Assembly: GCA_963669295.1 (NCBI GenBank)
Contig: OY769938.1
Coordinates: 3,658,001-3,722,000 of the forward strand
Length of the DNA: 64,000 bases
Source: G963669295 sp963669295
GTDB taxonomy: Bacteria; Bacteroidota; Bacteroidia; Flavobacteriales_D; CALLUQ01
Direction: 5' to 3'
Of the stretch, positions 8,804 to 16,764 are shown one piece after another. Position 1 is the stretch's first letter; every line of letters begins with the position of its first letter. The translations under genes and the position numbers were made by a program. The notes below the pieces were generated by a model. The model saw nothing but the letters and a program-made list of their open reading frames with translations. It was not told the DNA's origin and searched no databases.

Positions 8804-10072
8804 TTACGCTTGATTAATTTCTAGTAAAGTAATTTCAGGAGGCATGCCTACCCTTCCAGGAAAGCCAATATAGCCAAATCCCCGGTTAACGTACAAGTGT
8901 TGTTTTCCTTCTTTATACAATCCTCCCCAACGCTTGTATTTCATTTTTACAGGACTCCATTTGATGGAGCCAATTTCTACCCCAAACTGCATGCCGTGGG
9001 TATGCCCCGACAAGGTAAGGTCAATGTTTTGTTTGCCCATCACTTCTTCCTCCCAATGGGAGGGGTCATGAGAAAGTAATATTTTAAACGGTTGATGAGC
9101 TGTGCCATTCATGGCAGTAGTTAAATTACCGTATTGCTTGAATGGCGGCTTCCCCCAATTCTCTACCCCTATAATCGCAATTTCCTCACCATTGATATTC
9201 AAGTGTTCTGCGTTGTTAAGCAGCAACTTAAACCCTATTTTATGGTGGTAGTCTTTCAATTCTTGCAAGTTTTCTTCTTTGGCTAGTACCGATGGAAAAT
9301 CGCCATAATCACCGTAATCATGATTGCCTAATATGGAGTACTTTCCAATACGGGCTTTTAATTTACTCAAAACAGGAACCCATCCATGCATCTCACTCGC
9401 ATAGTTATTCACAAGATCACCGGTAAAAAAGATAATGTCGGGTTCCAATTCATTCACCATGGTAATGCCTTTTTCTACAGCCTCATGGTTATCGAAAAAA
9501 CTGCCAATATGAATGTCGGAAATATGAACAATCTTTAAGCCGTGGAAAGAAGATGGAAGATTAGGGAAGGATAGCGACTCTCGTAATACCCGAAAATCGT
9601 AACGACCTTTTAGCATACCATAAGCAATGGAAGTAAAAGGAATGGCAGCAGCAATAAGACCAACCTTGGTCAAAAACTTTCTACGCCCAATTACTTCGCC
9701 ATCAAACATGCTTTCTGCTACAGCATCTTTTGGAGGAGAGATTTTCTGGAAAAGATTGGTGCCCAAATGCCAAAGGTCTTCGAGTCCATGGAAAACAATG
9801 AATACAAGCTTTGGTACGGTAAACAAAATGAGCAACCCAAACATGTAAAAGAAGTACTTGTAGTTTTTTGGATCGCTAAAAGCACTACCACTATTAATCA
9901 TGATGAATAACCCAACAAGAAGGGCAATATTAATGACCCAATAAGCATAATGAATAACAGTACGGATGGTTGGGTTAGAAAGTCCGGAGGTCAATAATTT
10001 CAATCCTTTAAATGTATACAAATCGATCAATACAAATATGATCGTAGCAATAATCAATCCTCCAATTTTCAT
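8804..10072 (-). CDS. Membrane-anchored metallophosphoesterase (YkuE/YaeI-like)
   Basis: 422 residues. Three N-terminal hydrophobic helices (about 4-24, 43-62, 75-98) precede a twin-arginine-like segment, RRKFLTKVGLIAAAIPFTSI (about 129-148), then the calcineurin-like phosphoesterase domain. Metal-binding motifs are complete and in order: DIHIG, GDLVNN, GNHD, LLSHDPSHW and SGHTHG. The closest recognised relatives hydrolyse phosphate esters such as UDP-diacylglucosamine or phospholipids, or serve as Tat-exported phosphodiesterases. The domain probably faces the periplasm. As the first gene of the minus-strand run it may share a promoter with the kinase, redox regulator and ergothioneine genes, with the 18-bp palindrome at 10267-10284 lying upstream. 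Confidence 0.88.
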   Translation of the reverse strand: MKIGGLIIATIIFVLIDLYTFKGLKLLTSGLSNPTIRTVIHYAYWVINIALLVGLFIMINSGSAFSDPKNYKYFFYMFGLLILFTVPKLVFIVFHGLEDLWHLGTNLFQKISPPKDAVAESMFDGEVIGRRKFLTKVGLIAAAIPFTSIAYGMLKGRYDFRVLRESLSFPNLPSSFHGLKIVHISDIHIGSFFDNHEAVEKGITMVNELEPDIIFFTGDLVNNYASEMHGWVPVLSKLKARIGKYSILGNHDYGDYGDFPSVLAKEENLQELKDYHHKIGFKLLLNNAEHLNINGEEIAIIGVENWGKPPFKQYGNLTTAMNGTAHQPFKILLSHDPSHWEEEVMGKQNIDLTLSGHTHGMQFGVEIGSIKWSPVKMKYKRWGGLYKEGKQHLYVNRGFGYIGFPGRVGMPPEITLLEINQA

Positions 10073-10428
10073 ATTTCGTTCACCATGGTTTAGGCCGGCT
10101 TATGGCAAGATGTGAATACAAGCATAGACGATCAACTAGTAGGAATATTGTTGATAGTTCATTTTTTTTAACGTGCCTATGCTAAGAAGCACTAGAAAAC
10201 AGGTATTGTACTCAAACAATTAGAAAAAAATCAAAGAAAATGAGCTAAATCATAGGACGTTTAGTTTTTAACTGTACAGTTAAATTGTTAATTAAGTGAT
10301 TTAAGTGGTTGATTTAGAGTTGTTTGGTTGGGTTTTGAATTGTGTATAAGATTGCTGCGTGAATTGTTTTTCATTCGAGGTTGTTTTTTACTTTTATCTT
10401 GAATTAATTGCTCCAATGTATTGCTCCA
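10073..10428. other. 356-base divergent intergenic region
   Basis: AT-rich control region between the minus-strand metallophosphoesterase and the plus-strand small ORF. It contains a perfect 18-bp palindrome (10267-10284), a 13-bp tandem repeat just before the small ORF (10407-10432) and a weak plus-strand promoter-like pair (TTG at 10364, TACTTTTA at 10389). No convincing -7 element was found for the leftward operon, and no gene was seen in the region. Confidence 0.6.
10267..10284. promoter_or_regulatory. Perfect 18-bp palindrome, candidate operator
   Basis: The sequence TTTAACTGTACAGTTAAA equals its own reverse complement with no spacer. It lies 195 bases upstream of the leftward operon start (10072) and 145 bases upstream of the rightward small ORF (10429). 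A homodimeric repressor or activator site is the natural reading. The CTGTACAG core does not match an operator that I can assign with confidence. Confidence 0.55.
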
Positions 10429-10432
10429 ATGT
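10407..10432 (+). repeat. 13-bp tandem repeat, two full copies plus a degenerate third
   Basis: The unit ATTGCTCCAATGT occurs at 10407-10419 and 10420-10432, and a decayed copy follows from 10433. Each full unit contains an ATG; because the unit is 13 bases, the two ATGs are in different frames. The second one (10429) opens the small ORF. Confidence 0.8.
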
Positions 10433-10620
10433 ATTGTTCCATCCATAAAGCAGCGCATTTTGATGCGCTAAGAAACGAACTTCGTAAAGTTAATATGGAG
10501 TTGATGTTAAACGATGTTACTCCTGCTAAGTATGTTGAAATGCAGGCAGAGCAAATGCGATCTTCTCAGGCATTGGATCAATTGATAACAGAGCATTACA
10601 CCCTTTCATACGCCAGCTAA
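10429..10620 (+). CDS. Small hypothetical protein, Spo0E-like in its tail
   Basis: 63 residues from the ATG at 10429; an in-frame TTG at 10408 would add seven residues but has no merit over the ATG. The protein is largely helical and charged, and ends with SSQALDQLITEHY, which resembles the SxxLDxLI helix of Spo0E-family aspartyl-phosphate phosphatases. That family is essentially known from Firmicutes, so chance similarity is possible. It is divergent from the kinase/response-regulator operon, the position in which a phosphatase acting on the receiver domain would be meaningful. Both coding status and function are uncertain. Confidence 0.45.
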   Translation: MYCSIHKAAHFDALRNELRKVNMELMLNDVTPAKYVEMQAEQMRSSQALDQLITEHYTLSYAS

Positions 10621-10701
10621 GCTTTTTCCTTAACTATCTTCGAAAAAATGATTAGTTATTGTTGTTGGAAGGCAATGGCAACTCCTGTATAAATTCAGGC
10701 A

Positions 10702-12222
10702 TTAGTCGTACCTGCGTTTTCGTTTTTCGTAATTGTTTTTACGTTCTTTATTGCTTCGACTCCTCTTCTTATAATCGTCGTCGTTTTTTTCTCGTTTAGA
10801 ACTCCAGTTGCCTTTTACCAGGCGCAACGACTCTAAAGGAATGGTTTTGGCCAAAGCCAACAGGTGTTTGTCTTGTATTTTCTTGTATGAGCTACGATAG
10901 CCAATGAGTGAAGCAGCGATCATAACAATGGTAGTAATGGGTTCAAACGCCAACCACCATATAAAACTATCGTTGAGCAATGTGGGTACTTGTCCCATCG
11001 CGCTAAACACATCAATGCCATCTACCCATGTTTGCATGAATGCTATTTTCATATAGGCAGCAAACAAGCAGGAAATGAGCGTAATAAATCCTCCAAGTGC
11101 ACCAATGCTCCTGGTAACGCCTTTTCCTGTTTTTCGCATGGCATAACCAATGGCAATGGCAGTTATAATGAGTACGGCCATACTACCAAAACTCGACTGG
11201 AAAGCAAGGTAACCATACGTTACTGCACCAATAACACCAAACAATAACCCAACTGTTCCACCAGCAAACGACCGTTGGCGCCCTTCAAGGTAACTGATGT
11301 ACTTTTGCTTTGCAGTAGCACTAAGAGTTTTTGGAGCCTCTGCTTCAATAGTAGTATTTACGTTAACTGGTGGTGGTGTAGCCTCTGGTGCTGTTGTAAA
11401 ATCGTTGGCAGGAGTTTCTTCAGGTGTTTCAGTTTTTTCCTCCTGGCTCAATGAAGGAATGTCATCAACACTTACTGTAGGCATATTAAAATCCAACCCC
11501 GAGGTAGAAATGTCGTAATCAATAGTGGGAGTTTCTGCCGCTACAGGAGGAATTTGAGTGCTTATTTCAGGAACTTCAGCCGATTCGAATGTAATGTCGG
11601 GTGTTTCAATAGATTGCTCATTCGGAATAGATTCAATAACAAATGCTGATGCCTCTTCTTCTTGTACTGGAGGTGTAGATACAGGTTCTGGAATATCAAT
11701 GGCCCCTTCTTTTAATACGGCACCTATTTTGCTAAATGCCTCCAAAACCACTGGTAATGGAATATCAACAAGTACCATGGGAAAAACCATGGGAGTATTA
11801 TCAACGATAATTTTTGCTTGCTCCTCTTCCATCTTAAAGAACTCCTGGAGCAGTGTAATGGTTTGGGTTTTTGAACCGCTCGACACCAATGTAAGTGCTC
11901 CATCATAAGTAATTTGAGGAATGGCAACCTCTGGAGCTTTTTGAGTAGCTTTAGGAATGGGAGGAGGTGCATTCGATTCTTCTACTGGAATTGGGGGTGG
12001 GGTAGAAGAAATAGAATCGGATGCTTTTTGCAGTACTGCTCCCAGGTTTTCGAAATCGCGTTGTACCGAACCATAATCACTATCGGGTAAATACACAGTG
12101 AAAACAGTAGGAGCATTGTCTGCAATGTCTTTCGATTCAGCTAAACTCAACCCCGTAATTTCTCGAATAAGCTTAATAATAGCAATCTTATTCTCTCCTG
12201 CTGAAACGAGTCTTACTTCCAT
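10702..12222 (-). CDS. Membrane protein with two ribosomal L7/L12 C-terminal-like domains
   Basis: 506 residues. Residues 1-67 match the L7/L12 C-terminal domain pattern: VRLVSAGENKIAIIKLIREI, then GLSLAESKDIADNAP, then LGAVLQ. Residues about 105-172 are a second, diverged copy (ALTLVSSGSKTQTITLLQEF, KIIVDNTP, IGAVLKEG). A long acidic, Pro/Thr-rich linker (about 175-305) leads to four or so transmembrane helices (about 322-343, 347-362, 374-393, 420-441). The end is a very basic tail of about 40 residues. In the ribosome this fold recruits translation GTPases; here the domains sit on the cytosolic side of a membrane protein, so they may recruit a partner protein. Function unknown. No partner gene is adjacent. 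Confidence 0.72.
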   Translation of the reverse strand: MEVRLVSAGENKIAIIKLIREITGLSLAESKDIADNAPTVFTVYLPDSDYGSVQRDFENLGAVLQKASDSISSTPPPIPVEESNAPPPIPKATQKAPEVAIPQITYDGALTLVSSGSKTQTITLLQEFFKMEEEQAKIIVDNTPMVFPMVLVDIPLPVVLEAFSKIGAVLKEGAIDIPEPVSTPPVQEEEASAFVIESIPNEQSIETPDITFESAEVPEISTQIPPVAAETPTIDYDISTSGLDFNMPTVSVDDIPSLSQEEKTETPEETPANDFTTAPEATPPPVNVNTTIEAEAPKTLSATAKQKYISYLEGRQRSFAGGTVGLLFGVIGAVTYGYLAFQSSFGSMAVLIITAIAIGYAMRKTGKGVTRSIGALGGFITLISCLFAAYMKIAFMQTWVDGIDVFSAMGQVPTLLNDSFIWWLAFEPITTIVMIAASLIGYRSSYKKIQDKHLLALAKTIPLESLRLVKGNWSSKREKNDDDYKKRSRSNKERKNNYEKRKRRYD

Positions 12223-12252
12223 GCTTTTATTGTATCATTTATCCGGTTAGGT

Positions 12253-12260
12253 TAAAGATA
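12253..12260 (-). promoter_or_regulatory. Possible -7 promoter element for the L7/L12-like gene
   Basis: Read on the minus strand this is TATCTTTA, seven of eight matches to the Bacteroidota -7 consensus TAnnTTTG, 30 bases before the start codon. No good TTTG was found at the expected -33 position, so support is weak. Confidence 0.3.
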
Positions 12261-12283
12261 CAATTTTAGATGAAGTGAGAAAA

Positions 12284-12307
12284 TGCTGCCCTTAATTCAG
12301 GGCAGCA
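12284..12307 (-). terminator. Rho-independent terminator embedding the stop codon
   Basis: A perfect 9-bp stem, TGCTGCCCT and AGGGCAGCA, encloses a 6-base loop; on the minus strand it is followed by TTTTC. The stop codon of the 460-residue gene (12292-12294) begins inside the hairpin. This separates that gene from the downstream L7/L12-like gene. Confidence 0.75.
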
Positions 12308-13674
12308 AAGTTTTTCTCCATGGCTTCCATAGTGGTTTTGGCAAGCGATAGCTCTTCAATACCATTCTCTGTAATAACCACTTCTTTGGAGGTGAAGTAA
12401 GGTTGGTCATCTTTAATGCTAAAGGCAATTAATGTGGCCCGTTGGCCAACCGGAATATTGCTAAAAACAATCTTTTCTCCACTGTAGTACCCTGGCATAA
12501 TCGACTTAATATCTTTAAAAATTAACCGTACAGCCGGTTTCATTTTTTTATCTATATCAACAGTCAGATTGCTTTTGTTTTCTACATCGTAAAATCGATC
12601 ACAATTAATCCATCCAAGCTTGGTACTGTTTAAAACATAACTGTCCATTTTGTTCATGTTCTCAACAGCTTCCTTGTCAATATCTAATCCCCTATCACGG
12701 TTAAGATTCCATGCCCGATTGCCCCTGAAATTAAGGTTGTTACGATTTTCGTTCCTTATCCAATTGTTTTGATTGACATTAATTTCTGAAGTGATATTAT
12801 CTGAAATAGACGCGGTAGCAGTTTCCCAGTCTACCAAACCATCACTTTGTTCCTGCCCTAAAAACAGTTGCATGCCTGGTTTCACTTCTACTGTAGGTAG
12901 TTCAATTTGAATGCTTTTACCGGGCTTCAAAAGTACTTCTCTTCCTTCTGAAATAGCTGAGATATGCATCATACCCCCCGTTTCAATCATTCGGCCTTTT
13001 GAAGTGGTAATTAAGTTGGCCATCAACATATCAGCCATATGATAGTACTCTTTTAATTCGATGTTTACATTTTCAGTAGCTTCAGTGCCATCGGCAAACA
13101 TAAAGGCATGATCGGGTATTGTTAAAACAGTGCCTTCTTTCCCTCTAATCACTTGTGGTTGATCCGGGCTGATGGTAAAATCGTTTGCTTTTTTTGGCTT
13201 GATGCTGGTAATGTCTGTAAATACTGGTGCTACTTCAGTAACAGGAGCAATTCTTGGAGTTTCCTGCACCGGATCAAGCATAATTTCATCGTCGATGGTA
13301 GGCGTTTCATGAATGGCCACTTCAATACGCCAGGTAACAGGGTATTTATCTGTTGAAGGTTTAATGCTTCGCATGGCAATATCTGATTCATTTACACCTT
13401 TGGCCAGGAAATAATTGCGAATGGCAGTGGTTCTCTTCTTTCCCAATTCACTGATGTGTTCTACTCCTTTTCTACTGTTTACACGTCCCATCGATTCGAT
13501 GTACAATGCAGTATTTGGTAGTGAACCCTGATAAGTATTGTCCAGTTGCTGAAATGCAGCTTCGGTAATGGTGTGGTCTTCATAACCAAAATAAACAATG
13601 CGTTTTTCGATGTGTTGTGCTGTAGTAGCAATAGTGAAGAAGCATAAGGCAATGAGGGTAAAAATTCTTGTCAT
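12292..13674 (-). CDS. Secreted OmpA-like protein with C-terminal beta-rich domain
   Basis: 460 residues with a clear signal peptide (MTRIFTLIALCFFTIATTAQ). Residues about 22-125 have the layout of an OmpA-type domain: an opening strand (IVYFGYEDHTITEAAFQQLD), then GKKRTTAIRNYFLAKGV. The usual peptidoglycan-contact Asp/Arg pair is not clearly preserved. Residues about 165-270 form a domain seen in many Bacteroidota envelope proteins (VIRGKEGTVLTIPDHAFMF, then MIETGGMMHISA), where it resembles a ZU5-like fold. The C-terminal part is strand-rich with no recognised family. It is probably periplasmic or outer-membrane attached. Its function is unknown, and it has its own terminator. Confidence 0.7.
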   Translation of the reverse strand: MTRIFTLIALCFFTIATTAQHIEKRIVYFGYEDHTITEAAFQQLDNTYQGSLPNTALYIESMGRVNSRKGVEHISELGKKRTTAIRNYFLAKGVNESDIAMRSIKPSTDKYPVTWRIEVAIHETPTIDDEIMLDPVQETPRIAPVTEVAPVFTDITSIKPKKANDFTISPDQPQVIRGKEGTVLTIPDHAFMFADGTEATENVNIELKEYYHMADMLMANLITTSKGRMIETGGMMHISAISEGREVLLKPGKSIQIELPTVEVKPGMQLFLGQEQSDGLVDWETATASISDNITSEINVNQNNWIRNENRNNLNFRGNRAWNLNRDRGLDIDKEAVENMNKMDSYVLNSTKLGWINCDRFYDVENKSNLTVDIDKKMKPAVRLIFKDIKSIMPGYYSGEKIVFSNIPVGQRATLIAFSIKDDQPYFTSKEVVITENGIEELSLAKTTMEAMEKNFAALN

Positions 13675-13763
13675 GATAACAGGTATTAAATATTAAACTC
13701 ACCCTACCGTACAACTGTGTTTTCAAATGGTTCAAAAAGAGGATAAAAAAATGGAAATAAAAA

Positions 13764-13797
13764 AAGGCGTACACATAGCCCCTCATGTATACGCCTT
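13764..13797 (-). terminator. Rho-independent terminator of the polymerase operon
   Basis: A 13-bp stem with one mismatch (AAGGCGTACACAT and ATGTATACGCCTT) and an 8-base loop; on the minus strand it is followed by a run of seven T. It lies 21 bases past the stop of the DnaE-like gene. Confidence 0.85.
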
Positions 13798-13817
13798 ACA
13801 CAGCAAAGAAATTTAAG

Positions 13818-16763
13818 CTAGTTATATCTTGGGTCTTCCATGATGTCAAGCTGTTCCATATGGGTAACTTCTATGCTGTAAAAATCAAATTCTTTAACCA
13901 CGGTTCCTGTTAATTGATAAATGCCTTTTCCACTAAAAGGGTAGGCATTGGCTATTTTAGGAAAGTGAGTGGAATCAAAAAAGTACCCTTCCTTATCAAT
14001 GAAAGTGGCAAAATTCATTTTATCCCCTTTGGATGTGTTGGTGTTTTTTACATTAACCAGGTAACCAGTTATGCTAATGGTATCATGAAGGTGATGGTGC
14101 AAGTCTTTTGCTCCGATGCTACTTTCAGGAGTCTCTTTCAGTAGCTCAAAAGGACTGCATAGAGGGAAGCCCAGGAATTCTATTTCGTCAAATGCATCTT
14201 CATGTGGTAGGTAAGTAATTTCAGGAAGTGTTAGCGGTTTGGTGGGAACTTCAAATAAATCATACGACTGTTTGGCTTCTTGTTTTTTGCCAATTTTGAG
14301 GTGAGCTTGCCACATCAATTCCTTCTTGTTGTAGCCTGTATACCTAAAGGCACCAACTTTAATTAATATCCTTAATTGTTCGGTAGAGAGGCCTATTCTT
14401 CCCGCAAAATCTTCTAAGCTACTGTAGCGACGCTTCTGACGTTCTATGGCAATGCGTTGAGCTATTTTCTCTTCCAACTCCTTAAGATGAATAAAACCGA
14501 GGTAAATGTCTTTGCCTTGAATGGTAGTGAGGTATTGGCTGGTATTAACGCATGGGGCATGAATACGAGCACCATACATGCGGGCCTCGTGTACATACAA
14601 CTCTGTATTGTAAAAACCACCAAAATTATTGATGACGCCAACCAAAAACTCAAGAGGGTAATAAGCTTTGAGGTATAAGCTTTGGTAACTTTCTACTGCG
14701 TATGACGCAGAATGCGCTTTGGAGAAAGCGAAACTTGCAAAACTTTCAATTTGTCGCCATAGTTCTTTTGCTACGCTTAAAGCATACCCGCGTTTCAAGC
14801 AATTGTTCATGAATTTATCGGCAATTTTCCAATACTCTCCTCCACGTTTTGATCGGAAGGTTTTTGACATTCCCCGACGTAAAACATCAGATTCTTCAAG
14901 TGTAAAACCAGCAATGTTATGTGCTACCTTAATCACATCTTCCTGGTATACCATTACACCATATGTTTCTTTCAATAACTCTCCAATGTCAGGGTGTATG
15001 TGCTCGAAAGAATCAGGCTGATGAAAGCGTTTGATGTACTCACGCATCATACCAGATTTAGCCACGCCCGGCCGGATAATAGAACTGGCAGCCACTAATG
15101 TTTTATAATCCTGGCATCGCAGCTTTGTAAGTAACATACGCATAGCAGGCGATTCAACATAAAAACAACCAATTGTTTTACCGTTTTTTATAAGGTCATT
15201 GACCTTTTTATCGTGTTTAAACTTTTCTACATCGTGAATGTCAATAGCCGTTTGCCTATTTTGATAGATGATGCTTAAAGCATCTTTGATATGTCCCAGT
15301 CCCCGTTGGCTCAGTAAATCAAACTTGCAAAACCCCATGTCTTCTGCTGTTACCATATCGAAATGAGTGATTGGGAAATCTTTTGGAGGAAGCTCTGTTG
15401 CTGTATAGTAATGCAAAGGCTTTTCGGTAATGATAATACCGCTGGCATGAATGCTTAAATGATTCGGAAACCCATCAAGAATAGCACTATAGGTAGAAAT
15501 CAGTCGGCTTAAATGATCTGACGTTTTCGCATGCTTTCCTCCATTTGCAAGCGAATCAATTTCGTTTTTTGGAAGCCCAAAAACCTTTCCTAATTCTCGA
15601 ATAGCCTGCTTTTTTCGAAATGAATTATGGGTAGCTAACAATGCGGTATGCTCAACGCCATATTTATCAAAAACATAACGAATGATATCATCCCGGTCTT
15701 TCCAGGAAAAATCAATGTCAAAATCAGGAGGAGAGTTTTTTCGATAGGTGTTGATGAACCGCTCAAAGTAGAGATCAAGTTCAATGGGGTCAACATCGGT
15801 GATTTGAAGGCAATAGGCCACAATGCTATTGGCACCGCTTCCACGCCCAACATAATAATACCCTTTACTTCGGGCATACTTTACAAGATCCCAGTTGATG
15901 AGGAAATAGGCATTGAATTCTAGCTCATCAATTACCTTTAATTCGTTTAACAAGCGTGGCATTGCTTCCGAATAATGATCACCATACCGGTACTTCAGCC
16001 CTTTAATGGCTTCCACTTTTAGCAACTCAGCATCCGTACTTTTGCTTCCCGTGTATGTTTTCTTGTTCCTGCTTTTTCCTGTTTCAAAATTGAAACCGCA
16101 ATTGCAAAGAAGTCGCTGTGTGTTTTTAAGAAGATGAGGGTATTCCCAAAATCGCTTGATCAACTCTTCTGGTTTTAGCATTACTTCATCAACATCAGCC
16201 AATTGGGTAGAAGGTAGCTTACTCAATAAAGAGTTGTTGTCAATAGCACGTAATAACCGATGAGTGTTGTAATCAATCTTACCTCTAAAAGTAACGGGAT
16301 GCAAGATGACTAGCTTTTCCTCGGGATAGGCGGTAGGATTTAATACAAGTTGATGAAGATCGCTATATTTTACACCAATGTATTCATTGTCTTTCAACGA
16401 AAAAGAAATGTTCCTATCAAAAGGGTAAATAACGTAAGCATTTTCAAACGTTGGCGCCTGAGTAGGAATGGTCGACTTATTCCATAGGTGCTGTGATAAA
16501 TAAGCATTGAGTTCCTTAAAACCAGCCTTGTTACGGGCAATCCCTATAAATTGTTGTTGTACCCCATTTCGAAAATCAATGCCTACAATAGGTTTAATAT
16601 TTTCTTTTCGACACGCATGCATGAAATCAAAGGAAGCCGAAGTATTATTGATGTCAGTAAGGGCAAGCATGTCTACACCCTTTTCTTTTGCTTCGCTAAT
16701 TAATTTCTTAATATCCAGTGTTCCATACCTTAAACTGAAATAACTATGGCAATTCAAGTACAT
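13818..16763 (-). CDS. DnaE-family DNA polymerase III alpha subunit, short form
   Basis: 981 residues, shorter than replicative DnaE (about 1160 or more). The catalytic Asp pair is present in PDFDIDF (Asp349 and Asp351), and the third is likely the Asp of CKFDLL. GRGSGANS (about 307-314), VYQED and RRGMSKTFRSKRGGEYW also match the palm and fingers. The N-terminal PHP domain is degenerate: the usual HxH reads NCH and the usual DH reads DI in LALTDINN, so a PHP exonuclease is unlikely. A helix-hairpin-helix region and an OB fold (TISITGYLVNV) close the protein. It follows the DinB-like gene by one base. Linkage to a Y-family polymerase and an S24 regulator points to a damage-tolerance polymerase similar in role to DnaE2 rather than the replicase. 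Confidence 0.87.
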   Translation of the reverse strand: MYLNCHSYFSLRYGTLDIKKLISEAKEKGVDMLALTDINNTSASFDFMHACRKENIKPIVGIDFRNGVQQQFIGIARNKAGFKELNAYLSQHLWNKSTIPTQAPTFENAYVIYPFDRNISFSLKDNEYIGVKYSDLHQLVLNPTAYPEEKLVILHPVTFRGKIDYNTHRLLRAIDNNSLLSKLPSTQLADVDEVMLKPEELIKRFWEYPHLLKNTQRLLCNCGFNFETGKSRNKKTYTGSKSTDAELLKVEAIKGLKYRYGDHYSEAMPRLLNELKVIDELEFNAYFLINWDLVKYARSKGYYYVGRGSGANSIVAYCLQITDVDPIELDLYFERFINTYRKNSPPDFDIDFSWKDRDDIIRYVFDKYGVEHTALLATHNSFRKKQAIRELGKVFGLPKNEIDSLANGGKHAKTSDHLSRLISTYSAILDGFPNHLSIHASGIIITEKPLHYYTATELPPKDFPITHFDMVTAEDMGFCKFDLLSQRGLGHIKDALSIIYQNRQTAIDIHDVEKFKHDKKVNDLIKNGKTIGCFYVESPAMRMLLTKLRCQDYKTLVAASSIIRPGVAKSGMMREYIKRFHQPDSFEHIHPDIGELLKETYGVMVYQEDVIKVAHNIAGFTLEESDVLRRGMSKTFRSKRGGEYWKIADKFMNNCLKRGYALSVAKELWRQIESFASFAFSKAHSASYAVESYQSLYLKAYYPLEFLVGVINNFGGFYNTELYVHEARMYGARIHAPCVNTSQYLTTIQGKDIYLGFIHLKELEEKIAQRIAIERQKRRYSSLEDFAGRIGLSTEQLRILIKVGAFRYTGYNKKELMWQAHLKIGKKQEAKQSYDLFEVPTKPLTLPEITYLPHEDAFDEIEFLGFPLCSPFELLKETPESSIGAKDLHHHLHDTISITGYLVNVKNTNTSKGDKMNFATFIDKEGYFFDSTHFPKIANAYPFSGKGIYQLTGTVVKEFDFYSIEVTHMEQLDIMEDPRYN

Positions 16764-16764
16764 A

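Noticed and set aside
13818..16763. Replicative DnaE1
   Set aside because: Short length, degenerate PHP and operon linkage with DinB under an S24 regulator point to an accessory polymerase.
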